From: Spirogloea muscicola
Lineage: Eukaryota; Streptophyta; Zygnematophyceae; Spirogloeales; Spirogloeaceae
Length of the DNA: 64,000 nt
Assembly: GCA_009602725.1 (NCBI GenBank)
Contig: WELB01000010.1
Span: 125,950-189,949, forward strand
Direction of reading: 5' to 3'
Below, piece after piece: positions 56,133 through 64,000 of this stretch. Within the stretch, counting starts at the first letter, position 1, and every line of letters starts with the position of its first letter. The notes below the pieces were generated by a model that was not told the origin of the DNA, did no database searches, and saw only the letters and a program-made list of their open reading frames with translations. Both the position numbers and the translations under genes were made by a program.

Positions 56133-56873
56133 ACTTCTGAGCCAACATCCGCTCCGAGTCCTCCCGTTACTGCTCCCTCTGCCCGCCCAATTAGTGGGTG
56201 CAAGGAGGGTGCAGGGATTTTTGCAGTCTGAGAACTGCGTACCACATCCATAACCAGCGCGCGTTCTGGTGGCGCTGCTGATGCCCTCATGACTGAGGCT
56301 GCGTATACGGACCGTGCATGGTCAGCGGCAGCCCTGTGAACACCCAGACTGTTGCTCTTGGCGTGCATCTAAGCTTTGAAGCGTGAGGGTTGTGCAGGGA
56401 CTCAATTAACTTGCAGTCCTACGGTCCAGACAAAGCTCTACCTGAGTCTAGCTGCTAGCACAAACTGAGCAGATGAGCCCGCCAGCCGTGCAACTCAACT
56501 CACTGTTGCACAGCAGGACGCATTGGGCTGCTTGCTGCTTGGCCCGCTCTGCTAATGATGATGACAGCAGTAGACCTGTCGCCCTGCCACTGCCTACTTC
56601 CAAAGACATGAGTTAATAAGTGTCTCCACGCGACGCATTGGAGTAGAGCATGCCTGCACGAGTTTCGGTTACCGGCACGCATCCAGCAATGCACGGCCAA
56701 ACTTCACATGGAGGCTGTGGCCAGCCTGCACTGCCAACAGATGTTTCAAGGTTCTCAGGAGACAAGTACATGTAGTACTTGCAGGGCTTTAGGGTCATCA
56801 GTCATACGGAGTTGCTACACGAATGTGTTTATAGCTAGTTATATATATGGCCTTTGGTGTTTGCGCTGCAGGA
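56133..56873. other. Intergenic between convergent SBP and lpxC genes
   Basis: 3' UTR-like sequence; no coding motif on either strand. Confidence 0.5.
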
Positions 56874-58079
56874 TCAGTGAGTGATGAGGGGGACCTTGAA
56901 GGCCACAACGTGGGCGACTGGCAAGCCTGGGTAACCATGCTCGCCGCACAGTGCAAGGTCGCCCACAAGGTCCAGCAGCTTGTGCCGCACGGGCTCCTCG
57001 GCGTAGCGCAGCGGTGGGTTGAGCCACCCCCGCTCCTTGCTGCGAGCGATGGCAGCAGGCGGAGGACGAGCGGCCCCACATGAGAGCAGCTGATGACATT
57101 AGCAGTGCCACCGGCGCCCAGCAAAGGCACAAGGACGACTATTATCATAGTTGACGCAGCGAGCTCGTACCTGCAGACGAGCGCGTTGTCCAAGGAGCCA
57201 CCTTTGATGAGGCCAGCAGCACGCTAGTACTCCACCTGCAAGCGGCCATCACGGTCAAGGCAGCATGTGTTAGCTGGCAAGCTTGCTCTCGGCTTCAGCT
57301 CCAGAAGGTGGAATGCCCAGATTGAGAGGCCTCAAGCAGCAGATGGACAGCCGGGAGAGGGCTACATAACGCTCAGTGGGCAGAGCACTCGCCTCCTCAG
57401 CGATGCCGAACGTCCGAGCGCCGGCAATGTCCGTCGCATACGTCCCAGGCTCGCTGGCATTCCACGTATACCACTGCCGACCGACTACTGGGAGCTGCGC
57501 CACTGGCGTGCTGCCGTGCTGATCAGCGACGCCCTCCGCAGGCAGGCAGCCGTGTCATGCGCTGTCAGCCATCACCGACGGCCGCGCGCGACACACTTGC
57601 CTGCGGGAAGTCGATGCCGCAGGTGATGCGGGCGGTTGGCGCCGGGAAGGCGGCGACGAAGGACTCGCCGTCCTGCACGACGACGGGCGACGTGGGGGCC
57701 AGAGCGGCCTGCGGCACGGTGGCGCCGCCGGCGTCCCGGGCGTCCACCACGCCCGCGGCCTCGATGGCCTCCACCCACAGCCGCGCCGAGCCGTCGAGCA
57801 GCGGGACCTCCGGGCCGCCATGGAGCTCGATGCGCACGTTGCCGACGCCCAGGCCTCCAGCGCCGACAGCAGGTGCTCGACGGTGGCCACGGAGCCGGGC
57901 CCGCTGCCCAGCGCCGTGCTCAGCCGCGTGTCGAAGACCTCAGCCAGCGCCGCGGGCATCGTCGCTGCCGCGCCGCCGCCGCCGCCGCCGGCGACCACGA
58001 AGACGCGGCCACCGCCGCCGTCTCCGACGCCAGCGTCATCACCGTCGCCGCCGTGGTCGCTCCCGCCTCCCCCGCGCAC
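56874..58079 (-). pseudogene. lpxC: UDP-3-O-acyl-GlcNAc deacetylase with frame breaks
   Basis: LpxC is the zinc deacetylase of lipid A-type synthesis, in plants a mitochondrial enzyme. Minus-strand blocks: DTRLSTALG and VATVEHLLSALE (zinc His) before about 57853; VRIELHGGPEVPLLDGSA...ITCGIDFPQ to 57601; exon 57494-57393 (VVGRQWYTWN, IAGARTFGIAEE); AAGLIKGGSLDNALVC near 57170-57215; exon 57039-56874 ([26 protein letters not shown], zinc HKxxD). Two breaks: one base appears missing at about 57853, and TAG falls inside the exon before AAGLIKGG (VEY-stop-R). Two introns start with GC (GCAAGT at 57600, GCGAGT at 57392). The usual GH near the C-terminus is replaced by KVPLITH. Either a decaying gene or sequencing errors. 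The N-terminus (58080-58450) is GC-rich with an N at 58259 and unresolved. Confidence 0.8.
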
Positions 58080-58440
58080 CCCGCCGCTGAGCCAGCCACC
58101 CGCCTCGTCCTCACCGCTGCTTGCTCCGTCTGAGCCTCTACGGTGCCGGCACTGTCAGCGCCCCTGGCCAACCCAGCGTGCTCGGACCTCGCACGAGCGC
58201 GCTTGCCAGCAGCAGGCCAATCGTGCTGCGCAGACGCGGGCCACGTCCGCAACGGGCANGCGGCATCGGCGGCCGGAGCGGCGGCGACGGCGGCGGCGGC
58301 GGCGGCGCCCATGCCCGCCGCATCTGTCGCCGCGCTTCCCGGCGAGCTTGGCGGGGGGACGGAAGGCGCAAAAGGCGCCAAAAAATCCCCCCAACTTGGC
58401 AACAGCTGTCTCTAGGTCACCTAAGTTTGTTTCAATCTCA
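58080..58440. other. GC-rich 5' side of lpxC
   Basis: Should contain the start of lpxC; frames are Ala/Arg/Pro repeats and no clean first exon can be chosen. Confidence 0.4.
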
Positions 58441-59275
58441 ATGAAGTCATGAACTCCCTCTGTATGCACCTGGCTGGCATGTACAGACGTTCTTTTGACA
58501 TCAGCAGCCGCATCTACTCTATGCAAGAGGCTGCAGCGCATGGGAGCTCACAAGTCCCGGAGTCAGCAGCCGCAAGTCAGACTGATTTGCAGCTGAGGGG
58601 GAGAAGTGGGCTTCTTCCAGTCGAGGGCAAGGGCCTGGAGAAGCCTGCTTACAGTTGTGTGTTTCAGCGCTTGGGCCCCCTCCTCGTACTTTGTTCATTC
58701 TTTTTTGGGCTGGCTTTTCCAGCCCCTATCCTCAATGGGCGAGCACTTTCTTCTTTTCACGGGGGCGAGCGGACCGGTTCACACGACCTCCTGTGAGACG
58801 GCATGCAGGGTGTGTTCATGATGAGCGGCTGCTGATATCTAAGAATCGGCTGTAAACTGCCAGCCAGATGCATATGGAGGCCGGCTACAAGGTGGCAGTG
58901 GAAGAAAATACGAGAACGATGCCCCGTCCAGCGGGGCCGCCAACGGCCAGCTCCACCCCCGCTGCGCTGACCTAGTCGCCATCCCGCCGAAGGAGGTCCG
59001 CATATCATCGCAGATTGCGTCGACTCCGCCAATGGCCCGTGCAGCGGCCCGCCGCCACTGGCAGCAGGGCGAGCAGCCTGGCTTCAATCTCGCCGGGTCC
59101 CTCGCTCAAGTCTTCCGGGTGCGCTTGGCCACCGCTTTGCAGCTGTCCCTTGCCTTCGCGGTTCACTTGCGCGCAGGCCGCGCTTTGGCAGGCGGCCTCC
59201 GACTTCCGTCAGGGCCACGTCTTTCCGCCTGCTAGCTATCCAGACTTACATCTTCTGACTAGAGGTTTCTGAGTG
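58440..59275 (+). mobile_element. Retroelement tail blocks and C-terminus
   Basis: Tail blocks at 58445-58520 (minus sense) and 58820-58875, a hairpin at 58706, then plus-strand C-terminal protein: RAAARRHWQQGEQPGFNLAGSLAQVFRVRLATALQLSLAFAVHLRAGRAL (59032-59190), shifting frame to end SYPDLHLLTRGF-stop at 59270-59272. Confidence 0.7.
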
Positions 59276-59305
59276 TCCCCTTCGCTGATGTCTTAGTCCG
59301 AGTGG

Positions 59306-61303
59306 GTGGTGTTGGCAGTGGACGTCCGCAACGCGTTCAACTGCGTCGACCGCGCAGCTGTCGCCGAGGAGCTCCGTGATGCCTCCCCCACCCTGCTGCC
59401 GTTCTTCCGGCTGGGCTACGGCCAGCCCAGTGATCTCCTATGGCGACTTGGAGCCGGAGGGGTGGAGGTCCTTCAGTCTTCCACGGGCACGCGTCAGGGG
59501 GACCCGCTGGCGGGGTTCTTCTACGCGCTGGCCCACGACCGCGCCCTGAAGGCCACGGCAGCTGCTCACCCGGGCGTCCTCATGCCCACGGATGCCGACG
59601 ACACCACCCTAGTCGGGCAAGCAGACGAGGTCTTGGCTGCCTTTGCCACCCTCGAGGAGCAGCTGAAGGAGATCGGCCTGGACATCCACGCGTCGAAGTG
59701 CAGCGCTTGGTCCCCACAAGGGTTGCCAGCCCTCCTCCACCTACCCTCCGGCTGTCAGACACCAGCGGGGGGCCTCACACTCCTCGGGGTTCCCTTGGGC
59801 TCACCGGCCTTCGTGGACGAGCAGCTGCGCGGCAAGCTGCAGGAGTACCTCAAGCCGGCGGCCCGCCTCCCTGAGCTGCACGACGTGCAGCCAGGGCTCG
59901 CCATGCTGACGCGCAGCATTGCGCAACATCCCCTGTACCTGGCTCGAGCCCTCCCCCCCTCTCCGGCGGCGCAGGCCGCTTACGCAACCTTCGATGCAGG
60001 TATCCTCGCCAGCACAGCGGCCCTGGTCCAACACCCGGCCTTCCTGGCGACGCCGGCTGCCGTGCACCAGGCCTCCCTGCCTGTGAGCCGCGGGGGTACG
60101 GGCTGCCGTCCGCTGGCTCGTGCCTGCCGGGCAGCACACCTGGGGAGTTGGGCGCAGGTTGCGGCTTCGGTGGCCCAGCGTTTCATTCGGCATGGGGGTC
60201 GCCTTCTGGAGCAGGCGGCAGCGGACGTGGAGACTGGCACGTTGCCCGTCCAGGCGGCTCTCCGCTCAGCCCGGGATGCGCTGCTTGCAGATCACCCCGC
60301 TCTGGTGCCACGGGCCGTCCCGTTTGCGCACCTCGCGCGCACGGTCGACCTCCGGGCCCAAGCTCGCTTCATGGCAGAGGTAGATGCGGCCTCCTTCACC
60401 ACAGCGATAGGGCTCTTGCCATCGGCCGACCTCTGGAGGCGGGGGCGCTCGCGGTTGCTCTCGGCATCCTCACCAGGGGCGGCAGCTTGGTTGTCTGCCC
60501 TGCCGATCCACGACGCGCTCCGAATGCCCGATGACGCCTTCCGTACGGCGGTGCACCGCCTGCTCGGCCTCCAGCCACCCTGCCTCAGTGGATTACAGTA
60601 GTGTGAGTGCGGAGAGGGCAGTTCAGACGCGGCATTGCTGGCAGCTCACATGCTCAGGTGCGCACGGGGCGGGGAGCGGACAGGAACACACGACCTGCTG
60701 CGGAATGCAATGTTTGGCATCTTTGTCGAGGCCAATTACACACTGGCGCTCGAGAATACCAGCATCATGCCTCCGACCGCGGGGGCGGATGGCCGCATCC
60801 ACACCCGGCGGGCCGATCTCGTCGCCAACGCGCTCGGCGGGGGGCCTCGGCTTATCACCGACGTTGTCACGACTGATTGCTTTGATTCCAGCAGCGCCAA
60901 ACGCTCGTCGGAGGAGGCGGGCTACGCAGTCTGCCAAGCGGCGGGCGCGAAGGAACAGATATTCTCGGACCACCCGGTGGGAGACGAGTTTGTTCCACTG
61001 GCAGTCGACGTGCACGGAGCCTTTGGCACAAAATGGCTTGACTTGCTTCACCGCCTTGGCGGCGTGCAGCAGCCTGCCGCCTCCTGCCTCGGGCAGCAGG
61101 GCGAGCAGCCCGGCTTCAATGTCGCCAGCTCCCTCGCTCAAGTCTTCCGAATGCGGTTGGCCATCTCGATGCAGCGGTCCCTTGCCTTCGCGGTTCACTT
61201 GCGCGCAGGCTGAGCTTTGGCGGCGGCCTCCAGCTTCCGTCAGGGCGACGTCTTTCCGCCGGCTAGGTACTCAGACTTGCATCTCCTGACTAGTGGTTAC
61301 TGA
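59306..61303 (+). mobile_element. RT plus nuclease-like retroelement (copy 2, nearly open)
   Basis: A single frame from 59306 to the terminal TGA 61301-61303, broken only by TAG 60599-60601 and TGA 61211-61213. Order: RT motif A LAVDVRNAFNCVDR, motif B TRQGDPLAGFFYAL, motif C DADD (first Tyr of YADD is Asp here), SKCSAWSP, GLTLLGVPLGSP, thumb, zinc motif CECGEGSSDAALLAAHMLRC (C-x-C-x12-H-x3-C), LLRNAMFGIFVEANYTLALE, RRADLVANALGGGPRLITDVVTTD, AAGAKEQIFSDHPVGDEFVPLAVDVHGAF, AQVFRMRLAISMQRSLAFAVHLRAG and DLHLLTSGY-stop. The RT fingers are missing at the 5' end (truncated), as is usual for non-LTR elements. Inactive because of the motif C change and stops. Confidence 0.92.
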
Positions 61304-61515
61304 GCGTTCCCTGGCTGATGCCTTAGTCCTAGTCCTTGGCACACCGGCTCCTTCAGACCTTGTCCATTCCTTTGGGCTGGCCTTTCCCAGCCACCAGTCA
61401 ATCTGGCCGCGCTTTCTTTGCTGATGTCTTTAGTCATTCGCTCTCCGGCTCCTTCAAACCGTGTCCATTCCTTTGGGCTGGCCTCTCCCAGCCACCGGTC
61501 AATCTGGCCGCGCTT
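61304..61515 (+). repeat. Tandem 3' hairpin modules
   Basis: Two ~100-bp direct copies (about 61330-61425 and 61440-61515) each with CCTTTGGGCTGGCC then CCCAGCCACC, i.e. the GGCTGG/CCAGCC hairpin, followed by GTCAATCTGGCCGCGCTT. They sit directly after the ORF of copy 2, placing the hairpin in its 3' UTR. Confidence 0.8.
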
Positions 61516-62130
61516 GCCAACCCCGCCAAGTCGGCGACGCTCGCTGGGCACGCGGTCGCTTTGGCGGCTCGGAGTAAGGAGCGCAATTTTGCTGACCAGC
61601 TGACCACCCTCCAGGGGATGACTTCGCGGCCCTGGCCATTGACGTTCACGGGGCCTTTGGCAGGGGCTGGTTGGATCTCCTCCAGCGGCTTGCCCCGGCA
61701 GTCCATCGGACGGCGGCCGGGTCTGCCAGGCTTCAATGCTGCCAGGCTTCAATGCTGCTGGCTCCCTCGCCCAGGTCTTCCGCATGAGGCTGGCGGTCTC
61801 GCTCCAGCGCTCTTTGGCTCACGCAGTCCACACGCGCGCTGGCCGTGCAATGGCTGCTGCCTCAGGGTCTCGGCGGATTGCCGCTTTTCCTGCCTGGATT
61901 TATTCTTACTTGCTGTCACTCGTGGGTACTGAGCTTCCATCTGCATCATTACGTGTCCTGGTGTGTAGTTTCGTCTTTCCGTTCACCGTTTCTGTGGCCT
62001 TTGAGGCCTGCGGACATTGTCCAATCATTTCTGGGCTGGCTTTGCTAGCCCCTCTTTTTTGGGTATTCTGTGTATCTGAAACAAACGAAGGTAAAATGGC
62101 AAAGTACAAAGGCAAGCACATCTGAAGACC
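61515..62130 (+). mobile_element. Retroelement C-terminus and tail
   Basis: Reads GHAVALAARSKERNFADQ, then in shifted frames FGRGWLDLLQRLA-like, SLAQVFRMRLAVSLQRSLAHAVHTRAGRAMAAASGS, an ORF end near 61925 (CACTCGTGGGTACTGAG), a hairpin at 62033 and tail to 62125. Confidence 0.7.
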
Positions 62131-62139
62131 TACAAACCC

Positions 62140-62700
62140 TACAGCAGATTGACCCGCTCAGTAACCACGGGTCAATACATAAAGGTCGCTAATCGATGCC
62201 TGTATACTAGATGGCAGATACGAAGCCCTTCTGCTACCAACTAGAGCTCGCCCAGCTTTCTGGTGCAAAGCATTAGCCTGAGCACGCTGCAAACTGGCCG
62301 AAACTCGTTGTCGCAAGAACGACAGATATGCAGCTGGCAAGCCCATCTCAGCCGGGAACTTATCTGCATATCTTCTTCTATGGGCGAGCCATTTCTTCTT
62401 TTTTGGGCAGGCCATCGATCATCGGCAGGGTCCGCAAGAAGAAGAAGGAATGCTCGCCCATAGAGAATGGGGGCTGGCAAAGCCGGCCCAAAAAGAATGG
62501 ACAATGTCCAAAGCCAAAGAAAGAGGTACCGAAAAAGGACAACACTACCAAAGACGACCACGCACTAGGGAAGCTCAGTACCCGCGGGTGAGCAACATCA
62601 GGTCGGAGTAGCTCGTTGCCGAGAGAGAGGGAAGGAGGCACTCCGCCGAGACCCGGAGGCCGCGGCCAGAGCACGTCCTGCGCGTATGTGGACGGCGTGG
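62140..62700 (-). mobile_element. Two minus-oriented retroelement 3' ends
   Basis: Stop-codon hairpin 62148-62174, ORF end SISDLYVLTRGY and VCSVLRLMLCTRKLGEL-like C-terminus to 62370; then hairpin 62468 and the tail block shared with 20930-21250 and 48440-48680, and a second C-terminal piece at 62660-62770. Confidence 0.7.
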
Positions 62701-62800
62701 GCAGGAGAGCGTCGGAGCGATACCGCCAGACGCATGCGGAAGACTTGGGCGAACCGGCGGCGTTGAAGCCGGGCAGCGCCCCTGGCAGCGCCCCTGAGTG

Positions 62801-63034
62801 ATTCGTAGCTGCTTTGTTTCTTTGTGTGCTTGTTTTTCTTAGCGCTTCCCCTGGCCCCCTTCTCGTACTCTGTTCATTCTTTTTTGGGCTGGCTTTTCCA
62901 GCCCCTATTCTCAAAGAAGAAAGTGCTCGCCCATTGAGAATAGGGGCTGGAACAACCAGCCCGAAAAAGAATGAACAGAGTACGAGAAGGGGGCCAGGGG
63001 AAGCGCTAAGTAACAGAAACAAAGCTGCTACGAG
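62801..63034. repeat. Long foldback of two retroelement tails
   Basis: Arms 62838-62914 and 62934-63010 (77 bases each) are reverse complements with about three mismatches around a 19-base spacer; weaker pairing continues outward (62801-62822 with 63014-63034). Each arm itself contains the GGCTGG/CCAGCC hairpin, so the structure is a hairpin of hairpins. The same tail occurs singly at 44750-44860 and 58660-58750. Confidence 0.85.
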
Positions 63035-63038
63035 ACAC

Positions 63039-63475
63039 TCAGTAACCCCTGCTAAGCAGCCGCAGATCAGAGATGCTGGGCTCCTGGAAGTGGGTCCCCT
63101 GGCCAGAGCCAGAGGCAGCAGCGAGGGCTCTGCCGGCACGAAGGTGCAGCGCCCGGGCCATGGACCTCTGCAGCGAGACGGCCAGGCGCATTCGATACAC
63201 TTGCGCCAGCGACCCGGCGGCAGGGAAGTCAACCGGCTCCCCATGGAAGCGCTGGGCGATGGTGTGGCGGGCGAGCTGGGTGAGCAGCTCGAGCCACCGA
63301 GCGCCCAGCGCCCCATGTGTGTCGATGGCCAACGGGAAGAACTCGTCTTCCCGCGGATGATCCGCGTACTTCAGCTCTTTGGCCCGAGCAGCGCAGGCGA
63401 CCGCATACCCAGCCGTGGTGGCACATTTGGCTGGGTGTGAGCGGTCATAGGCATCAGTAGTCACCACGTCCAGGA
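63039..63475 (-). mobile_element. Retroelement nuclease-like domain, third variant
   Basis: One minus frame: VVTTDAYDRSHPAKCATTAGYAVACAARAKELKYADHPREDEFFPLAIDTHGALGARWLELLTQLARHTIAQ, GSLAQVYRMRLAVSLQRSMARALHLRAGRALAAASGS and SISDLRLLSRGY-stop at its 3' end. Truncated before the zinc motif. Confidence 0.8.
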
Positions 63476-63489
63476 GAAGACGTGGCCCG

Positions 63490-64000
63490 CCGGCCTCTCA
63501 AAGGGCGAGCACTTTCTTCTTTTCCAGCCCCTATCCTCAATGGGCGGGCACTTCTTCTCCCTGGCAGACCCGGCCGCCGGTCAATGGCCTGACGGGCAAG
63601 CCGTTGGAGGAGATCCAGCCAGCGTCTGCCGAAAGCCCCGTGGACGTCGATCGCCAGGGCCTCGAATTCGTCACCAACCGGGTGGTCGGCATATTTTCGC
63701 TCTTTGCCCGGGGCCGCCAGGCCGACCTGCGGACATGGGCGAGCTGTACAAGGAGTTCGACACCTCCCTCCTGCAAACCTCCTACGTGACGCCATGTATG
63801 GCATCGTCAAGGAGGCGGGATATCAAGTGGCGTTGGAGAGCACTGGGGTGATGCCCATCCTCCTCCGCAATGGGGTCCCTCGGACGAGGCGTGTCGATCT
63901 GGTCGGCGTCCCCCTGGGAGGTGGCAAGCGGCTCCTCATGGACGTTGTCCTCACCGACAGCTTCCGGACGAAGGGCCCCATTACTTCTGAGACCGGCTAC
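63490..64000 (+). mobile_element. Inverted RT/nuclease fragments running off the window
   Basis: A hairpin half at 63520-63535, a minus-strand nuclease piece (63560-63720: ERKYADHPVGDEFEALAIDVHGAFGRRWLDLLQRLA), then from about 63730 plus-strand RT thumb (ELYKEFDTSLLQT) fused to LRDAMYGIVKEAGYQVALEST, RRVDLVGVPLGGGKRLLMDVVLTDSF, open to the window end. Confidence 0.75.

Noticed and set aside
61304-61515. CRISPR-like repeat array
   Set aside because: Only two long diverged direct copies, no regular short repeats and spacers, and a eukaryotic context.
1-64000. tRNA, rRNA or riboswitch genes
   Set aside because: No cloverleaf, rRNA or known riboswitch core could be recognised by reading either strand.

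Overview
The window is nuclear DNA of a green alga: intron-rich genes (short exons, introns of about 80-600 bases, mostly GT-AG), plant-type protein families, plant-type telomere repeats (TTTAGGG) and GC-rich gene starts. A full GRAS-domain regulator, a land-plant-style long SBP factor and an RSL/LRL-like bHLH argue for a streptophyte alga (perhaps a zygnematophyte). A trebouxiophyte chlorophyte cannot be excluded from sequence alone. No rRNA, tRNA or CRISPR was seen. There is one scaffold gap (3432-3893) and a few single Ns.

Genes, left to right: SIRB sirohydrochlorin ferrochelatase (+, to 955), a complex I B9/NDUFA3-like subunit (-, 1289-1851), a DUF3598-like protein (-, 7147-8613 plus unresolved 5' exons), a DUF1295 membrane reductase-like protein (+, 9844-12013), a GRAS regulator (-, 12859-15829), peptidyl-tRNA hydrolase (-, 18340-20748), a YAR1-like ankyrin protein (+, 21874-23335), a PNUTS/C3H6-like CCCH protein (-, 24534-27020), a bHLH factor (+, 40057-41496), an SBP/SPL1-type factor (+, 50387-56132) and a damaged-looking lpxC (-, 56874-58079). 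Exon boundaries were worked out by hand. For most genes reading phase closes across every intron and conserved protein blocks join correctly.

Between the genes lie dense, nested, mostly broken non-LTR retroelements (about 1.9-6.3, 27-39, 42.8-49.6 and 58.4-64 kb). The best copies (31694-34080 and 59306-61303) encode a reverse transcriptase, a C-x-C-x12-H-x3-C zinc motif and a C-terminal PD-(D/E)XK-like domain. Their ORFs end in a conserved LTRGY-stop. Many copies carry a short inverted repeat spanning that stop codon with base-pair covariation, followed in many tails by a second hairpin built on GGCTGG/CCAGCC (about 35 copies). This two-hairpin 3' architecture, the RT plus nuclease-like protein, the foldback junctions, and an internal telomere-repeat/helicase junction at 2.94-3.43 kb are the most unusual parts of the window.
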